Made by a program: the position numbers and the translations under genes
The notes under the pieces: model-generated
Databases searched by the model: none
What the model was told of the DNA's origin: nothing
Seen by the model: only the letters and a program-made list of their open reading frames with translations
Origin: JBKPRX01 sp046734795
GTDB taxonomy: Bacteria > Actinomycetota > Thermoleophilia > Gaiellales > Gaiellaceae
Direction of reading: 5' to 3'
NCBI GenBank assembly: GCA_046734795.1
Contig: JBKPRX010000068.1
Span: forward strand, 1-15,070
Length of the DNA: 15,070 bases
In this document: in pieces, positions 7,699 to 14,366 of the stretch
How the letters are laid out: the number at the start of each line of letters is the position of its first letter
Position numbering within the stretch: position 1 is the stretch's first letter

Positions 7699-9170
7699 AG
7701 ACGCCGGCGATCGACTGGTATGCGCTCTCGCCGATCCTGGCGCTGCTCGCCGCCGGCGGAGTCGCGTTGCTCGCAGCGGTGCTCGTGCCGGAGCGTCTTC
7801 GCCGCACGGTCGCTGCAGGCGTCGTCGGCGCAGGCTACGTCGCCGCGATCGTGCTCGGGATCCTGCTCTACATCGATTCGGCCGACGGGGAGCGCGTGGT
7901 CGCGAACGCGTTCTACCGCGATCGCTGGACCGCCCTCTCGACGGTGATTATCGCCGCAGTCGGTGTCGCGGCCGTCGCGGTGTCGTGGTCGGAACGGATC
8001 GCGGTTCGCCACGTCGCCGAGTACTACGCGCTGATCGCGGCCGCCGGTGCCGGGATGGTGTTCTTCGTCGGCTCGGCGAACCTGATGGTGCTCTTCCTCT
8101 CGCTCGAGTGGTTCTCGATCAGCCTCTACGTGCTCTGCGCGATCGAATACGAGCTCGGCAGCTCGCTCGAGGCGGGCTTGAAGTACTTGATCGTCGGCTC
8201 GTTCGGCTCGGCCGCGCTGCTCTTCGGCTCGGCGCTCGTGTACGGGGCGACCGGCCAGATCGGCTTCGTCGAGATCGACAAGGCGATCGTCAGCTCCGGG
8301 CTCACACACGACATCCTCGTCGTGCTCGGGCTCGCGCTCGTGATCGGCGGCCTCGCGTTCAAGGCTTCGGCCGCCCCGTTCCATATGTGGACGCCCGACG
8401 TCTACGAGGGCGCGCCGACGCCCGTCACCGCGTTCATGTCGGCCGCGACGAAGACGGCTGCTCTCGCACTCGCGATGCGAGTGATGTCCACGGCGTTCCT
8501 CCAAGAGACGTACCTGTGGACGTGGGCATTCGCCGGGATCGCGTGCGGGTCGCTTGCGATCGGGAACTTCGCAGCCCTCTCGCAACGCAGTCTCAAACGC
8601 ATGCTTGCGTACTCGTCGATCTCGCATGCCGGCTTCATGCTGATCGCGCTCTCCGCCGGAACCTCGCTCGGAGAGCGCGCGCTCCTCTTCTACTTCATCC
8701 CGTACTCGGCAATGGCGTTCGGAGGATTCGCCGTGATCGCTGCGCGCGAGCGCGAGCTGGCGCGGCCGGTGATGCTCGACGACCTGAGCGGGTTCCTCTG
8801 GGAGCGACCGTTCCTCGCCGTCTCGCTCGCCACCTTCATGCTCGGCTCGGCAGGCCTGCCGTTCACCGGCGGCTTCGTCGCGAAGTTCTACGCGTTCTCC
8901 GCCGCGTATCAACGCGGCTGGACGTGGCTCGTGATCGTCGGCGTCGTCGCCACGATCGTGAGCCTCTACTACTACCTCGCCGTCGTCCGCGCGATGTGGC
9001 GCGAGCCGGAAGAGCTCCAGCTCGCCGTCGCCGCCGGCGGCGCCCCGCCGCGCGACCTCGCGCTGCAGCTCGGCGTCGGCGCCGCGCTCGTCGTCACTGT
9101 CGGGACGTTCTTCGCCGTCGAGCCGCTGATCACGCTCTGCCGCCACGCGGCGGCGGCTTTGCCGCTGTGA
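7695..9170 (+). CDS. nuoN: NADH-quinone oxidoreductase subunit N (NuoN), proximal proton channel
   Basis: NuoN is the antiporter-like subunit nearest the redox arm, next to NuoJ and NuoK. The 491-residue length is typical. Residues that carry the proton path are all visible: Glu138 in FLSLEWFSISLYVL, Lys223 in LAFKASAAPFHMWTPDVYEGA, and Lys253 in SAATKTAAL. The SLKRMLAYSSISHAGFMLIAL stretch near 300-320 is also characteristic. The start is GTG in a GTGA overlap with the nuoM stop, so the two genes are probably translationally coupled. This is the last nuo gene. Only four bases separate it from the methyltransferase that follows, and no convincing terminator lies between them. Confidence 0.97.
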   Translation: MKTPAIDWYALSPILALLAAGGVALLAAVLVPERLRRTVAAGVVGAGYVAAIVLGILLYIDSADGERVVANAFYRDRWTALSTVIIAAVGVAAVAVSWSERIAVRHVAEYYALIAAAGAGMVFFVGSANLMVLFLSLEWFSISLYVLCAIEYELGSSLEAGLKYLIVGSFGSAALLFGSALVYGATGQIGFVEIDKAIVSSGLTHDILVVLGLALVIGGLAFKASAAPFHMWTPDVYEGAPTPVTAFMSAATKTAALALAMRVMSTAFLQETYLWTWAFAGIACGSLAIGNFAALSQRSLKRMLAYSSISHAGFMLIALSAGTSLGERALLFYFIPYSAMAFGGFAVIAARERELARPVMLDDLSGFLWERPFLAVSLATFMLGSAGLPFTGGFVAKFYAFSAAYQRGWTWLVIVGVVATIVSLYYYLAVVRAMWREPEELQLAVAAGGAPPRDLALQLGVGAALVVTVGTFFAVEPLITLCRHAAAALPL

Positions 9171-9174
9171 TCGT

Positions 9175-9969
9175 GTGAGCGCCACAACGAGGCGGACGAC
9201 ACTGGCCGTCGCCCGCTTGCTGCCCAAGCGGATGCGTGCAGCCCTGGCGCGCGTGCCGACGTTCATGCACGTCCAGTCCAAGTTGCTGCAGCGCGACCGC
9301 TTCACGCTCATACGCGTCGACTCGGGTGCACTGGCCGGCGCCCAGCTCGAGATCGACCCCGACTCCGAGCGCGACTACTGGAGCGGCACGTACGAGCTCG
9401 AGACCCAGCGGGTGCTCGCGGAGCTTCCGATCGAGGGTCGCACGGTTTGGGACGTCGGCGCGCACATCGGATTCTTCGCGCTGCTCTTCGAGCGCATGGG
9501 CGCACGCGTGGTCGCGGTCGAGCCGGATCCGGAGAACGCAGAGCGTCTCCGCGAGAACGTGCGCTTGAACCGCGTGTCCGTCGAGGTTGTGGAGGAGGCG
9601 GTCGGCCGCGAGGTCGGCAGCACGCGCATCGTGCGCGGCGGTCGTATGACGCGCGTTGCGGCGGATGACGCTGCCGGAACGACCGTGCGCGAGGTCACGC
9701 TCGACGACCTCGGCCGGCGGTACGGATATCCGGATCTGATCAAGCTCGACGTCGAAGGCGCCGAGCTCGAAGCGCTCGCCGGTGCGCCCGAAGTGCTGGA
9801 GCGAATGCCGACACTCTTCATCGAAGCGCATTCCTCGGCGATCACGGACGAGTTGCGTAGCGTGCTGGAGACGCGCGGCTACGTGGTCGAGGAGACGGGG
9901 CACAACGCGCAGCGCCTGCTGGCGTTGCCGAGCGCAACCTCGCCGGTCAGGCCGCCCGAGACTCGGTGA
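9175..9969 (+). CDS. FkbM-family SAM-dependent methyltransferase
   Basis: This 264-residue protein matches the FkbM methyltransferase family, which methylates hydroxyl groups of sugars, polyketides or other small molecules. The substrate cannot be told here. The SAM-binding motif I is VWDVGAHIGFFALL (91-104), with the acidic ribose-binding residue E116 in VAVEPDPENAERL. The FkbM hallmark PDLIKLDVEGAELEALAGA spans 186-204. A basic, poorly conserved N-terminus of about 35 residues precedes the domain and there are no membrane segments. The GTG start is 4 bases after the nuoN stop and has no clear ribosome-binding site, so it is probably read on the nuo transcript. In-frame Met codons at residues 20 and 31 are alternative starts. 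Nothing in the sequence links its chemistry to complex I. Its last 23 bases overlap the end of the opposite-strand membrane protein gene. Confidence 0.88.
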   Translation: MSATTRRTTLAVARLLPKRMRAALARVPTFMHVQSKLLQRDRFTLIRVDSGALAGAQLEIDPDSERDYWSGTYELETQRVLAELPIEGRTVWDVGAHIGFFALLFERMGARVVAVEPDPENAERLRENVRLNRVSVEVVEEAVGREVGSTRIVRGGRMTRVAADDAAGTTVREVTLDDLGRRYGYPDLIKLDVEGAELEALAGAPEVLERMPTLFIEAHSSAITDELRSVLETRGYVVEETGHNAQRLLALPSATSPVRPPETR

Positions 9970-10369
9970 CGGGCTGGCCCGTGCGGCCCGCTTCGTCGGC
10001 GGGCTGGCGCTGCAACGCAAGCCGGGGTCTTTCCCAGAGCGGCGCGGTCACCCAAGCGACCGCGAGCGCGCCGTAGGCAAGCAGCGCCGCCAGCAGCGCC
10101 GAGACGGCGATCGCAGGCACGCTCGCACCTTGCGGCGCGTTCGCGCGAGCCGCGGAGCTCGTTACGAGCAGAACGAGCGCAACGCTCGTGCAGAGGATCC
10201 GAAGCGCGACGCCCTTTCCTTCGGCGAGGTCCCCCGCGGCGGCGAGCGCGGCGCCGGCTGCGGCCGGGATCGCGAGGAGCACGAGGTAGAAGGCGAGTCG
10301 ATGATGTCCTGCGCCGTCCGCGGCGACGGCTCCGAGCGCAATCGTCAGCGGCAGCATGGGCGACGACAT
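9947..10369 (-). CDS. small hypothetical multi-pass membrane protein
   Basis: I do not recognise this family. The 140-residue product has three clear hydrophobic segments at about 26-46, 54-74 and 84-108, and a weaker one near 5-18. The C-terminal tail (111-140) is hydrophilic, Arg- and Gln-rich and probably soluble. The frame extends further upstream to 10444, but that part is charged, lacks membrane character and would run into the ribosome-binding site of the divergent gene. ATG at 10369 is therefore preferred, with ATG at 10357 as an alternative. Neither has a strong Shine-Dalgarno. The 3' end overlaps the convergent methyltransferase by 23 bases. It is divergent from the hydrolase gene at 10447, so the two may share control sequence. 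The long continuous hydrophobic frame on this strand supports a real gene. Confidence 0.6.
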   Translation of the reverse strand: MSSPMLPLTIALGAVAADGAGHHRLAFYLVLLAIPAAAGAALAAAGDLAEGKGVALRILCTSVALVLLVTSSAARANAPQGASVPAIAVSALLAALLAYGALAVAWVTAPLWERPRLALQRQPADEAGRTGQPVTESRAA

Positions 10370-10446
10370 CCGCGAGTAGCTTCGCCACCGAGTCGGACGG
10401 TCCTTCGTTGTTACGCTCGGCCACTCTCGCGACGAAAGGAGCACAG
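10370..10446. promoter_or_regulatory. divergent intergenic region with candidate promoter for the hydrolase unit
   Basis: These 77 bases lie between two divergently read genes and must hold the start signals for at least the + strand unit. TACGCT at 10412-10417 fits the actinobacterial TANNNT -10 pattern. It would place transcription start near 10424, about 23 bases before the ATG, leaving room for the ribosome-binding site AAAGGAG at 10435-10441 (5 bases before ATG). No good -35 hexamer is seen at the right distance. The promoter call is weak; the ribosome-binding site is strong. Confidence 0.35.
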
Positions 10447-11139
10447 ATGGCAGACGGCACGCTCACCTGGCTCGGGCACGCGTCGTTCCGCATCGACACG
10501 CCCGGCGGGAAGCGCATCTACGTGGATCCCTGGCTCGACGGTCCGACCGTTCCCGACTCGGAGAAGAACGTCGAGCGCGTCGACGTGATCGCGCTCACGC
10601 ACGGCCACTCGGACCACGTCGGTAGCGTCGCTCCGATCGCGCAGCAGCACAATCCGGACATCGTCGCGATCGTCGAGCTGAAGGCGTGGCTCGGAAAGCA
10701 AGGTGTGGACGTCGGCCAGCTGCCGGGCATCAACAAAGGTGGCACCCAAGAGGCCGCCGGCTGCAAGTTCACGCTCACGAACGCGTTCCATTCGAGCTCG
10801 AGCAACGACGGCGACTACCTCGGCGAGCCGGGCGGCCTCGTGGTCGAGCTCGAGGACGGCAAGAAGATCTACTTCGCCGGCGACACGTGCGTCTTCGGGG
10901 ACATGCAGCTGATCGGTCGCATCTACGAGCCCGACCTCGCCGTGCTGCCGATCGGGGACCACTTCACAATGGGCCCGCGCGAAGCCGCGGTCGCGCTCGA
11001 GCTGCTCGGCAACCCGCGCTGCGTCCCGTGTCACTACGGAACGTTTCCGCTTCTGCACGGGACGCCCGATCAACTGCGCGAGCTGGCGCCGAACGCGCAG
11101 GTCGAGAGCGTCGATCCGGGCGGCACCATCACGCTGTGA
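10447..11139 (+). CDS. UPF0173 metal-dependent hydrolase (metallo-beta-lactamase fold)
   Basis: The 230-residue protein matches the UPF0173 family (COG2220-like, B. subtilis YtkL type), cytoplasmic metallo-beta-lactamase-fold hydrolases of unknown substrate. Metal-binding motifs are visible: H52-x-H54-x-D56-H57 in LTHGHSDHVGS, then H115 in NAFHSS, D146 in FAGDTCVFGDM, and H196 in PCHYGTFPLL. The opening TWLGHASFRI (7-16) and GDHFTMGPREA (170-180) are also typical. The length is usual for the family. ATG at 10447 is chosen because AAAGGAG lies 5 bases upstream and the family begins at this point, although the frame is open back to 10408. It is the first gene of a three-gene unit and its stop overlaps the DUF1028 GTG start by four bases. 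The pairing with DUF1028 hints at a shared pathway, but none is known to me. Confidence 0.92.
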   Translation: MADGTLTWLGHASFRIDTPGGKRIYVDPWLDGPTVPDSEKNVERVDVIALTHGHSDHVGSVAPIAQQHNPDIVAIVELKAWLGKQGVDVGQLPGINKGGTQEAAGCKFTLTNAFHSSSSNDGDYLGEPGGLVVELEDGKKIYFAGDTCVFGDMQLIGRIYEPDLAVLPIGDHFTMGPREAAVALELLGNPRCVPCHYGTFPLLHGTPDQLRELAPNAQVESVDPGGTITL

Positions 11140-11951
11140 CGTATTCGCTCGTCGCGTGCGATCTCGACGCGGGACAGTGGGGCGTCGCGGTCGAGTCGAA
11201 GTTCCTCGCCGTCGGCTCGGTCGTTCCGTGGGCCGAGCCGCACGTCGGCGCAATCGCCACACAGGCGTACGCGAACCCGCGTTACGGACCGCACGGACTC
11301 GCGCTGCTCCGCGAAGGAATGACTGCGAAGGAGGTCGTCGAGCGCCTCGTCGCAGCCGACGACGGTCGCGAGGAGCGCCAGCTCGGCGTCGTCGATGCCC
11401 AAGGCGACAGCGCGACGTACACCGGTACGGGCTGCTTCGAGTGGGCGGGTGGCCGAACGGGCGACGGCTACGCCGCGCAGGGCAACATCCTCGTCTCGCA
11501 AGAAACGGTGGACGCGCTCGCAGCGACGTTCGACGAGACGGCAGGCCGGCCGCTCGCGGAGCGGCTGCTCGCGGCACTCGCTGCGGCGCAAGCCGCCGGC
11601 GGCGATCGCCGTGGACAGCAGTCCGCGGCACTCCTGGTCGTCGAGCGAAACGGCGGCTACGCGGGCTTGTCCGACTGCGTCGTCGACCTGCGCGCCGACG
11701 ACCACGAACGTCCGGTCGAGGAGCTGCAACGCCTGTACGAGATCCACATCCGCTTGTTTGGCAAGACAGCGCGCGCGCAGTGGCTCACCGTCGACGACGC
11801 GCTGCGCTCTGAGGTGCGCGAGCGGCTCTCGCGCCTCGGCTACGAGCGGCTCGCGGACTGGGCCGGCGTCGAGAACCTCGAAGAACGCGTCGAAGGCGAC
11901 GACACGATCGACCCTGTCGTCCTCGCGGCGCTTCGGGAACAAAGCGGGTGA
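11136..11951 (+). CDS. DUF1028 family protein (Ntn-hydrolase superfamily-like)
   Basis: The 271-residue protein matches DUF1028 (COG3342), an uncharacterised family placed in the Ntn-hydrolase superfamily. Family features are the start V/M-TYSLVACD, the GVAVESKFLAVGSVVPWAEP stretch (17-36), QAYANPRYGPHGL (43-55), AAQGNILV (113-120) and GDRRGQQSAALLVV (156-169). Thr2, exposed if the initiator Met is removed, would be the candidate N-terminal nucleophile; that is inference from the superfamily. Residues about 212-271 form an extra C-terminal region like the putative peptidoglycan-binding tail seen on some DUF1028 proteins. There is no signal peptide, so it is probably cytoplasmic. The GTG start overlaps the upstream stop as GTGA, and the downstream cupin gene overlaps in the same way. 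The enzyme activity is unknown. Confidence 0.9.
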   Translation: MTYSLVACDLDAGQWGVAVESKFLAVGSVVPWAEPHVGAIATQAYANPRYGPHGLALLREGMTAKEVVERLVAADDGREERQLGVVDAQGDSATYTGTGCFEWAGGRTGDGYAAQGNILVSQETVDALAATFDETAGRPLAERLLAALAAAQAAGGDRRGQQSAALLVVERNGGYAGLSDCVVDLRADDHERPVEELQRLYEIHIRLFGKTARAQWLTVDDALRSEVRERLSRLGYERLADWAGVENLEERVEGDDTIDPVVLAALREQSG

Positions 11952-12571
11952 AGCTCCTTCGCCTCGACGAGATCGAAGGCATCAACGTCTTCGACACGCT
12001 CGTGTGGAAGCCGATCCGTCGTCCGCTCGGCGTGACCGCGTTCGGCATCAACGCGTACACAGCTTCCAACGACGGCGATCTCGTGGTCGAAGATCACGAC
12101 GAGACGACGCTCGGGCACGAGGAGATCTACGTCGTCGTACGCGGACACGCGACCTTCACCGTCGACGGAGACGAAGTCGACGCACCGGCGGGGACGCTCG
12201 TCTATCTCGACGAGCCCAAGCAACGCCGCTCGGCGGTCGCACGCGAACCGGGAACGACGGTACTCGCCGTCGGCGGCGTCCCCGGCAAGCACGAGCCTTC
12301 TGCCTGGGAATTCTTCTTTCCTGCGCTGCCGCTGATGAAGGCAGGCGAGTGGACGCAGTCGAAGGAACTCGTGCTCGAAGGACTCGCTGTGCATCCGGGC
12401 AACCCGGCGCTCCTCTACAACCTCGCGCGCTGCGAGGCGAACCTCGGCGACCACGACGCTGCGATCGAGCATCTGACGAAGGCACTCGAAGAGAAACCGG
12501 AGTGGCGCGAGGACGCAAAGAGCGACTGGCGCCTCGAGCCGCTCCGCGAAGACCCTCGCTTCCCGGGCTAG
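11948..12571 (+). CDS. cupin-domain protein with TPR-like C-terminal tail
   Basis: The 207-residue protein has a single cupin beta-barrel at about 25-110. Cupin motif 1 is seen in VEDHDETTLGHEEIYVVVRGHATFTVDG, with possible metal ligands H50, H57 and E59. The motif 2 region, DAPAGTLVYLDEPKQRRSAV, lacks the usual histidine and has Arg-Arg instead, so metal binding may be weak or lost. A helical region from about 135 to 186 (AGEWTQSKELVLEGLAVHP, then NPALLYNLARCEANLGDHDAAIEHLTKAL) reads as a TPR-like repeat, suggesting a protein-binding role. The GTG start sits in a GTGA overlap with the DUF1028 gene, so the three genes form one coupled unit. No signal peptide is present. The function is unknown; a small-molecule sensor or scaffold is as likely as an enzyme. 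Confidence 0.85.
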   Translation: MKLLRLDEIEGINVFDTLVWKPIRRPLGVTAFGINAYTASNDGDLVVEDHDETTLGHEEIYVVVRGHATFTVDGDEVDAPAGTLVYLDEPKQRRSAVAREPGTTVLAVGGVPGKHEPSAWEFFFPALPLMKAGEWTQSKELVLEGLAVHPGNPALLYNLARCEANLGDHDAAIEHLTKALEEKPEWREDAKSDWRLEPLREDPRFPG

Positions 12572-12576
12572 CGTCA

Positions 12577-12593
12577 CTCGCGCGAGCGCTCGC
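12577..12593. terminator. possible terminator zone between convergent genes
   Basis: The 31-base gap between the cupin gene and the SnoaL-like gene on the other strand contains two overlapping perfect palindromes, CTCGCGCGAG (12577-12586) and GCGAGCGCTCGC (12582-12593). The position suits a two-way terminator, but the palindromes have no loop and no T-tract follows on either strand. Support is positional only. Confidence 0.2.
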
Positions 12594-12602
12594 CGGTGTC
12601 CG

Positions 12603-12998
12603 TTACTCGTCCACGTGAACACCGGCAGCTGCGAGCGCGTCCTTGTGGCGGCGGTAGTCCTCGATGCGGGCGATCTTGCCGTTCCGGAACGTTAAAACCT
12701 GGTAGATCCGCCGATCCCAGAAGCGTGCGCCGAGGTAGTGCATCCGCCGGCCGACGAGTGTGACGATCACGCGGTCGCCGAGCGGAACGACGCTTGTGAG
12801 GCGGAGCCGGTGAACAGCACCTCGCCAGGCGAGACGCTTCGCGACCTCGTCGCCGCCTTCGGCGGGTCGGCGCGGCGTGTCGGACGACGGCTGCCAGTAC
12901 GCGTCGTCCGCAACGAGCGGGCGAAGCGCCTGCGCGTCGGCCTGATGAACGGCTTCATAGGCCGCGCGAACGAGCTCGCCGCCGCCCCTGTCGGCCAC
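12603..12998 (-). CDS. SnoaL-like / NTF2-fold domain protein
   Basis: The 131-residue product has the layout of the SnoaL-like NTF2-fold family: an N-terminal helix pair with LVRAAYEAVHQADAQALRPLVADDAYW (9-35), then curved-sheet strands ending in the diagnostic YQVLTFRNGKIARIEDYRR (99-117). Such proteins form a cone-shaped pocket used by diverse enzymes and binding proteins; the ligand cannot be read from sequence. No classic ketosteroid-isomerase catalytic pair could be assigned with confidence. The GTG start lies one base after the mrp stop (TGA-C-GTG), and no strong Shine-Dalgarno is visible, so it is probably expressed with mrp by coupling. The link to mrp is positional only. The alternative is a hypothetical protein of the same fold with a non-enzymatic role. 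Confidence 0.8.
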   Translation of the reverse strand: MADRGGGELVRAAYEAVHQADAQALRPLVADDAYWQPSSDTPRRPAEGGDEVAKRLAWRGAVHRLRLTSVVPLGDRVIVTLVGRRMHYLGARFWDRRIYQVLTFRNGKIARIEDYRRHKDALAAAGVHVDE

Positions 12999-12999
12999 G

Positions 13000-14079
13000 T
13001 CAGCTGACGAGCGGAAGCGACTTGACGATCTCGCCCGGCCGCTGAACGGGAAGCTCGGCGATCGCGTCCGCGACGGCGACGATCGCAGCAGCCGTCTCCG
13101 ACTCCGGCTGACTCGCGACGATCGGCTCGCCGGCGTCGCCGCACTCGCGAATCGCGGCGTCGAGCGGAACGCGTCCGAGCAGCGGCACGCCGAGCTCTTC
13201 CGCGAGTCGGTCGCCGCCGCCGGTGCCGAAGACGTCGCCGCTCATGTTCTCGACGACACCGACCAGGTGCATGTCGGTCTTCTGCGCCATCGCCGCGGCA
13301 CGCGCCGCAACCTCTTGCGCAACACGCTGCGGCGTCGTCACGACGAGGACGTCGGCGCGCGGCAAGAGCTGCGCGAGCGAGATCGAGACGTCACCGGTGC
13401 CGGGCGGCATGTCGACGACGAGCACGTCGAGCTCGCCCCAGTGCACGTCGGTCAGGAACTGCTCGAGCGCGCGGTGGAGCATCGGCCCGCGCCACATGAT
13501 CGGCTGGTTGTCGTCGAGGAGAAAGCCGATCGACATCAGCTTCAGATCGTGCTTGACGACCGGGACCATCATCCGGTCGATAACCACCGGCTTCTGGCGG
13601 ACGCCGAGGAGCTGCGGGATCGAGTGGCCGTAGACGTCCGCGTCGAGGATTCCGGCTCGCAAACCGCGCCGCGCGAACGCAACAGCGAGGTTCGCGGAGA
13701 GCGACGACTTGCCGACGCCGCCTTTCCCGCTCGCGACCGCAAGCACGCGTGTCGAGCGATTGAGCTGGATGCCCTTCGTCCGCTCGTCGACCGAGCCGCG
13801 GAGCTTCGTGGTGAGAGCTTGCCGTTCCTCCGGCGTCATCACGTCGAACGACAGCTCGACGCTCGCTACGCCTTCGACCGCGCCGACGCGTTCCGCGACC
13901 TGTTGCTCGAACGACGACCTCAGCGGACACCCGGCGACGGTCAACGCGAGTGTGATGGCGACCCGGCCGCTCTCGACGTCGATCCGCCGCACCATGTCGA
14001 GCTCCGTCACCGGACGCCGGAGCTCCGGGTCGATCACGCCCGCGAGCGCAGCGCGGATGCTGTCTTGGCTCGGTTCCAC
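13000..14079 (-). CDS. mrp: Mrp/ApbC-family Fe-S cluster carrier P-loop ATPase
   Basis: Mrp/ApbC (Nbp35-like) proteins are P-loop ATPases that help load Fe-S clusters onto target proteins. The 359-residue product has an N-terminal MIP18/DUF59 domain (about 6-80) with DPEL at 17-20 and the conserved Cys51 in TVAGCPLR. The ATPase domain follows: deviant Walker A SGKGGVGKSS (117-126), DADVYGHSIPQLLG (146-159) and DMPPGTGDVSISLAQ (223-237). The family often has a CxxC pair after the VVENMS motif, which holds a bridging cluster in the dimer; here VVENMSGDVFGTGGG (276-290) has no Cys. The frame is open to 14361, but the MIP18 domain begins at the GTG at 14079, so that start is chosen. No Shine-Dalgarno precedes it, which fits leaderless translation. 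It may serve complex I and other Fe-S proteins, but that is inference. Confidence 0.93.
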   Translation of the reverse strand: MEPSQDSIRAALAGVIDPELRRPVTELDMVRRIDVESGRVAITLALTVAGCPLRSSFEQQVAERVGAVEGVASVELSFDVMTPEERQALTTKLRGSVDERTKGIQLNRSTRVLAVASGKGGVGKSSLSANLAVAFARRGLRAGILDADVYGHSIPQLLGVRQKPVVIDRMMVPVVKHDLKLMSIGFLLDDNQPIMWRGPMLHRALEQFLTDVHWGELDVLVVDMPPGTGDVSISLAQLLPRADVLVVTTPQRVAQEVAARAAAMAQKTDMHLVGVVENMSGDVFGTGGGDRLAEELGVPLLGRVPLDAAIRECGDAGEPIVASQPESETAAAIVAVADAIAELPVQRPGEIVKSLPLVS

Positions 14080-14113
14080 CCGACGAGCGTAGCGAAGCGC
14101 TTCCGGCCCGGAA
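14080..14113 (-). promoter_or_regulatory. candidate leaderless promoter and palindromic site before mrp
   Basis: On the minus strand, TACGCT (14091-14086) matches the actinobacterial -10 pattern TANNNT and ends six bases before the mrp GTG. That is the spacing expected when transcription starts at the start codon itself. TTCCGG about 16 bases further upstream is only a partial -35 match. The same short gap holds the perfect inverted repeat TTCCGG-C-CCGGAA (14101-14113) and, overlapping it, GAAGCGCTTC (14094-14103). These could be an operator or chance in GC-rich DNA. Confidence 0.35.
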
Positions 14114-14326
14114 CTAGTCGCCGTGGAAGACGCGCAGCGCGGGCCGCGCGGAGAGCGCGCCGGCACCGGCGAAGCACGCGACCGCTGCGAGCACGAGCCA
14201 GAGGCCCCAGCGCGCGCCCGCGAGCTCGCCGAGTGCGAGCGCCACGAGAAGCACATAGGTGCCGAGGATCCCGAGCGTGAACGGGGCAAGCCAACCGCCG
14301 AGTCCCGGTGGTCGTTCGGTCTGCAT
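14114..14326 (-). CDS. small two-helix membrane protein
   Basis: This 70-residue protein is of no family I recognise. Two hydrophobic helices lie at about 13-34 and 40-60, separated by a short GELAGAR turn, so it is probably a helical hairpin in the cytoplasmic membrane. The N-terminus (MQTERPPGLGG) and C-terminus (RPALRVFHGD) are polar and would sit on the same side. The start is well supported: GGAGGAG (14342-14336 on the minus strand) lies nine bases before the ATG. This is the best ribosome-binding site on this strand and argues for a real translated gene despite its size. It sits between the LigD-type gene and mrp with the same direction. A role linked to either neighbour is not evident. 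Confidence 0.65.
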   Translation of the reverse strand: MQTERPPGLGGWLAPFTLGILGTYVLLVALALGELAGARWGLWLVLAAVACFAGAGALSARPALRVFHGD

Positions 14327-14366
14327 GGGCGCACTCTCCTCCGGCCACCCGGCAGCGACATCAGTC

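Noticed and set aside
9153..9165. GCGGC-TTT-GCCGC hairpin at the end of nuoN as a terminator
   Set aside because: The stem is only five base pairs, it lies inside coding sequence, and no T-run follows; the downstream gene starts 10 bases later.
7191..9311. A 706-codon open frame on the minus strand across nuoN
   Set aside because: It lies fully antisense to a certain complex I gene, its product is dominated by Arg, Asp, Glu and His with no fold-like pattern, and long antisense frames are expected in high-GC coding DNA. The same holds for the other long minus-strand frames at 1668-2726, 4319-5152, 5207-6103 and 6181-7647.
10408..10446. An upstream start for the UPF0173 hydrolase
   Set aside because: The extra 13 residues are not family-like, and AAAGGAG is placed for the ATG at 10447.
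14080..14361. A 94-residue N-terminal extension of Mrp
   Set aside because: The frame is open, but the residues are Arg/Ser-rich, overlap the well-supported 70-residue membrane gene on the same strand, and precede the point where the MIP18 domain begins.
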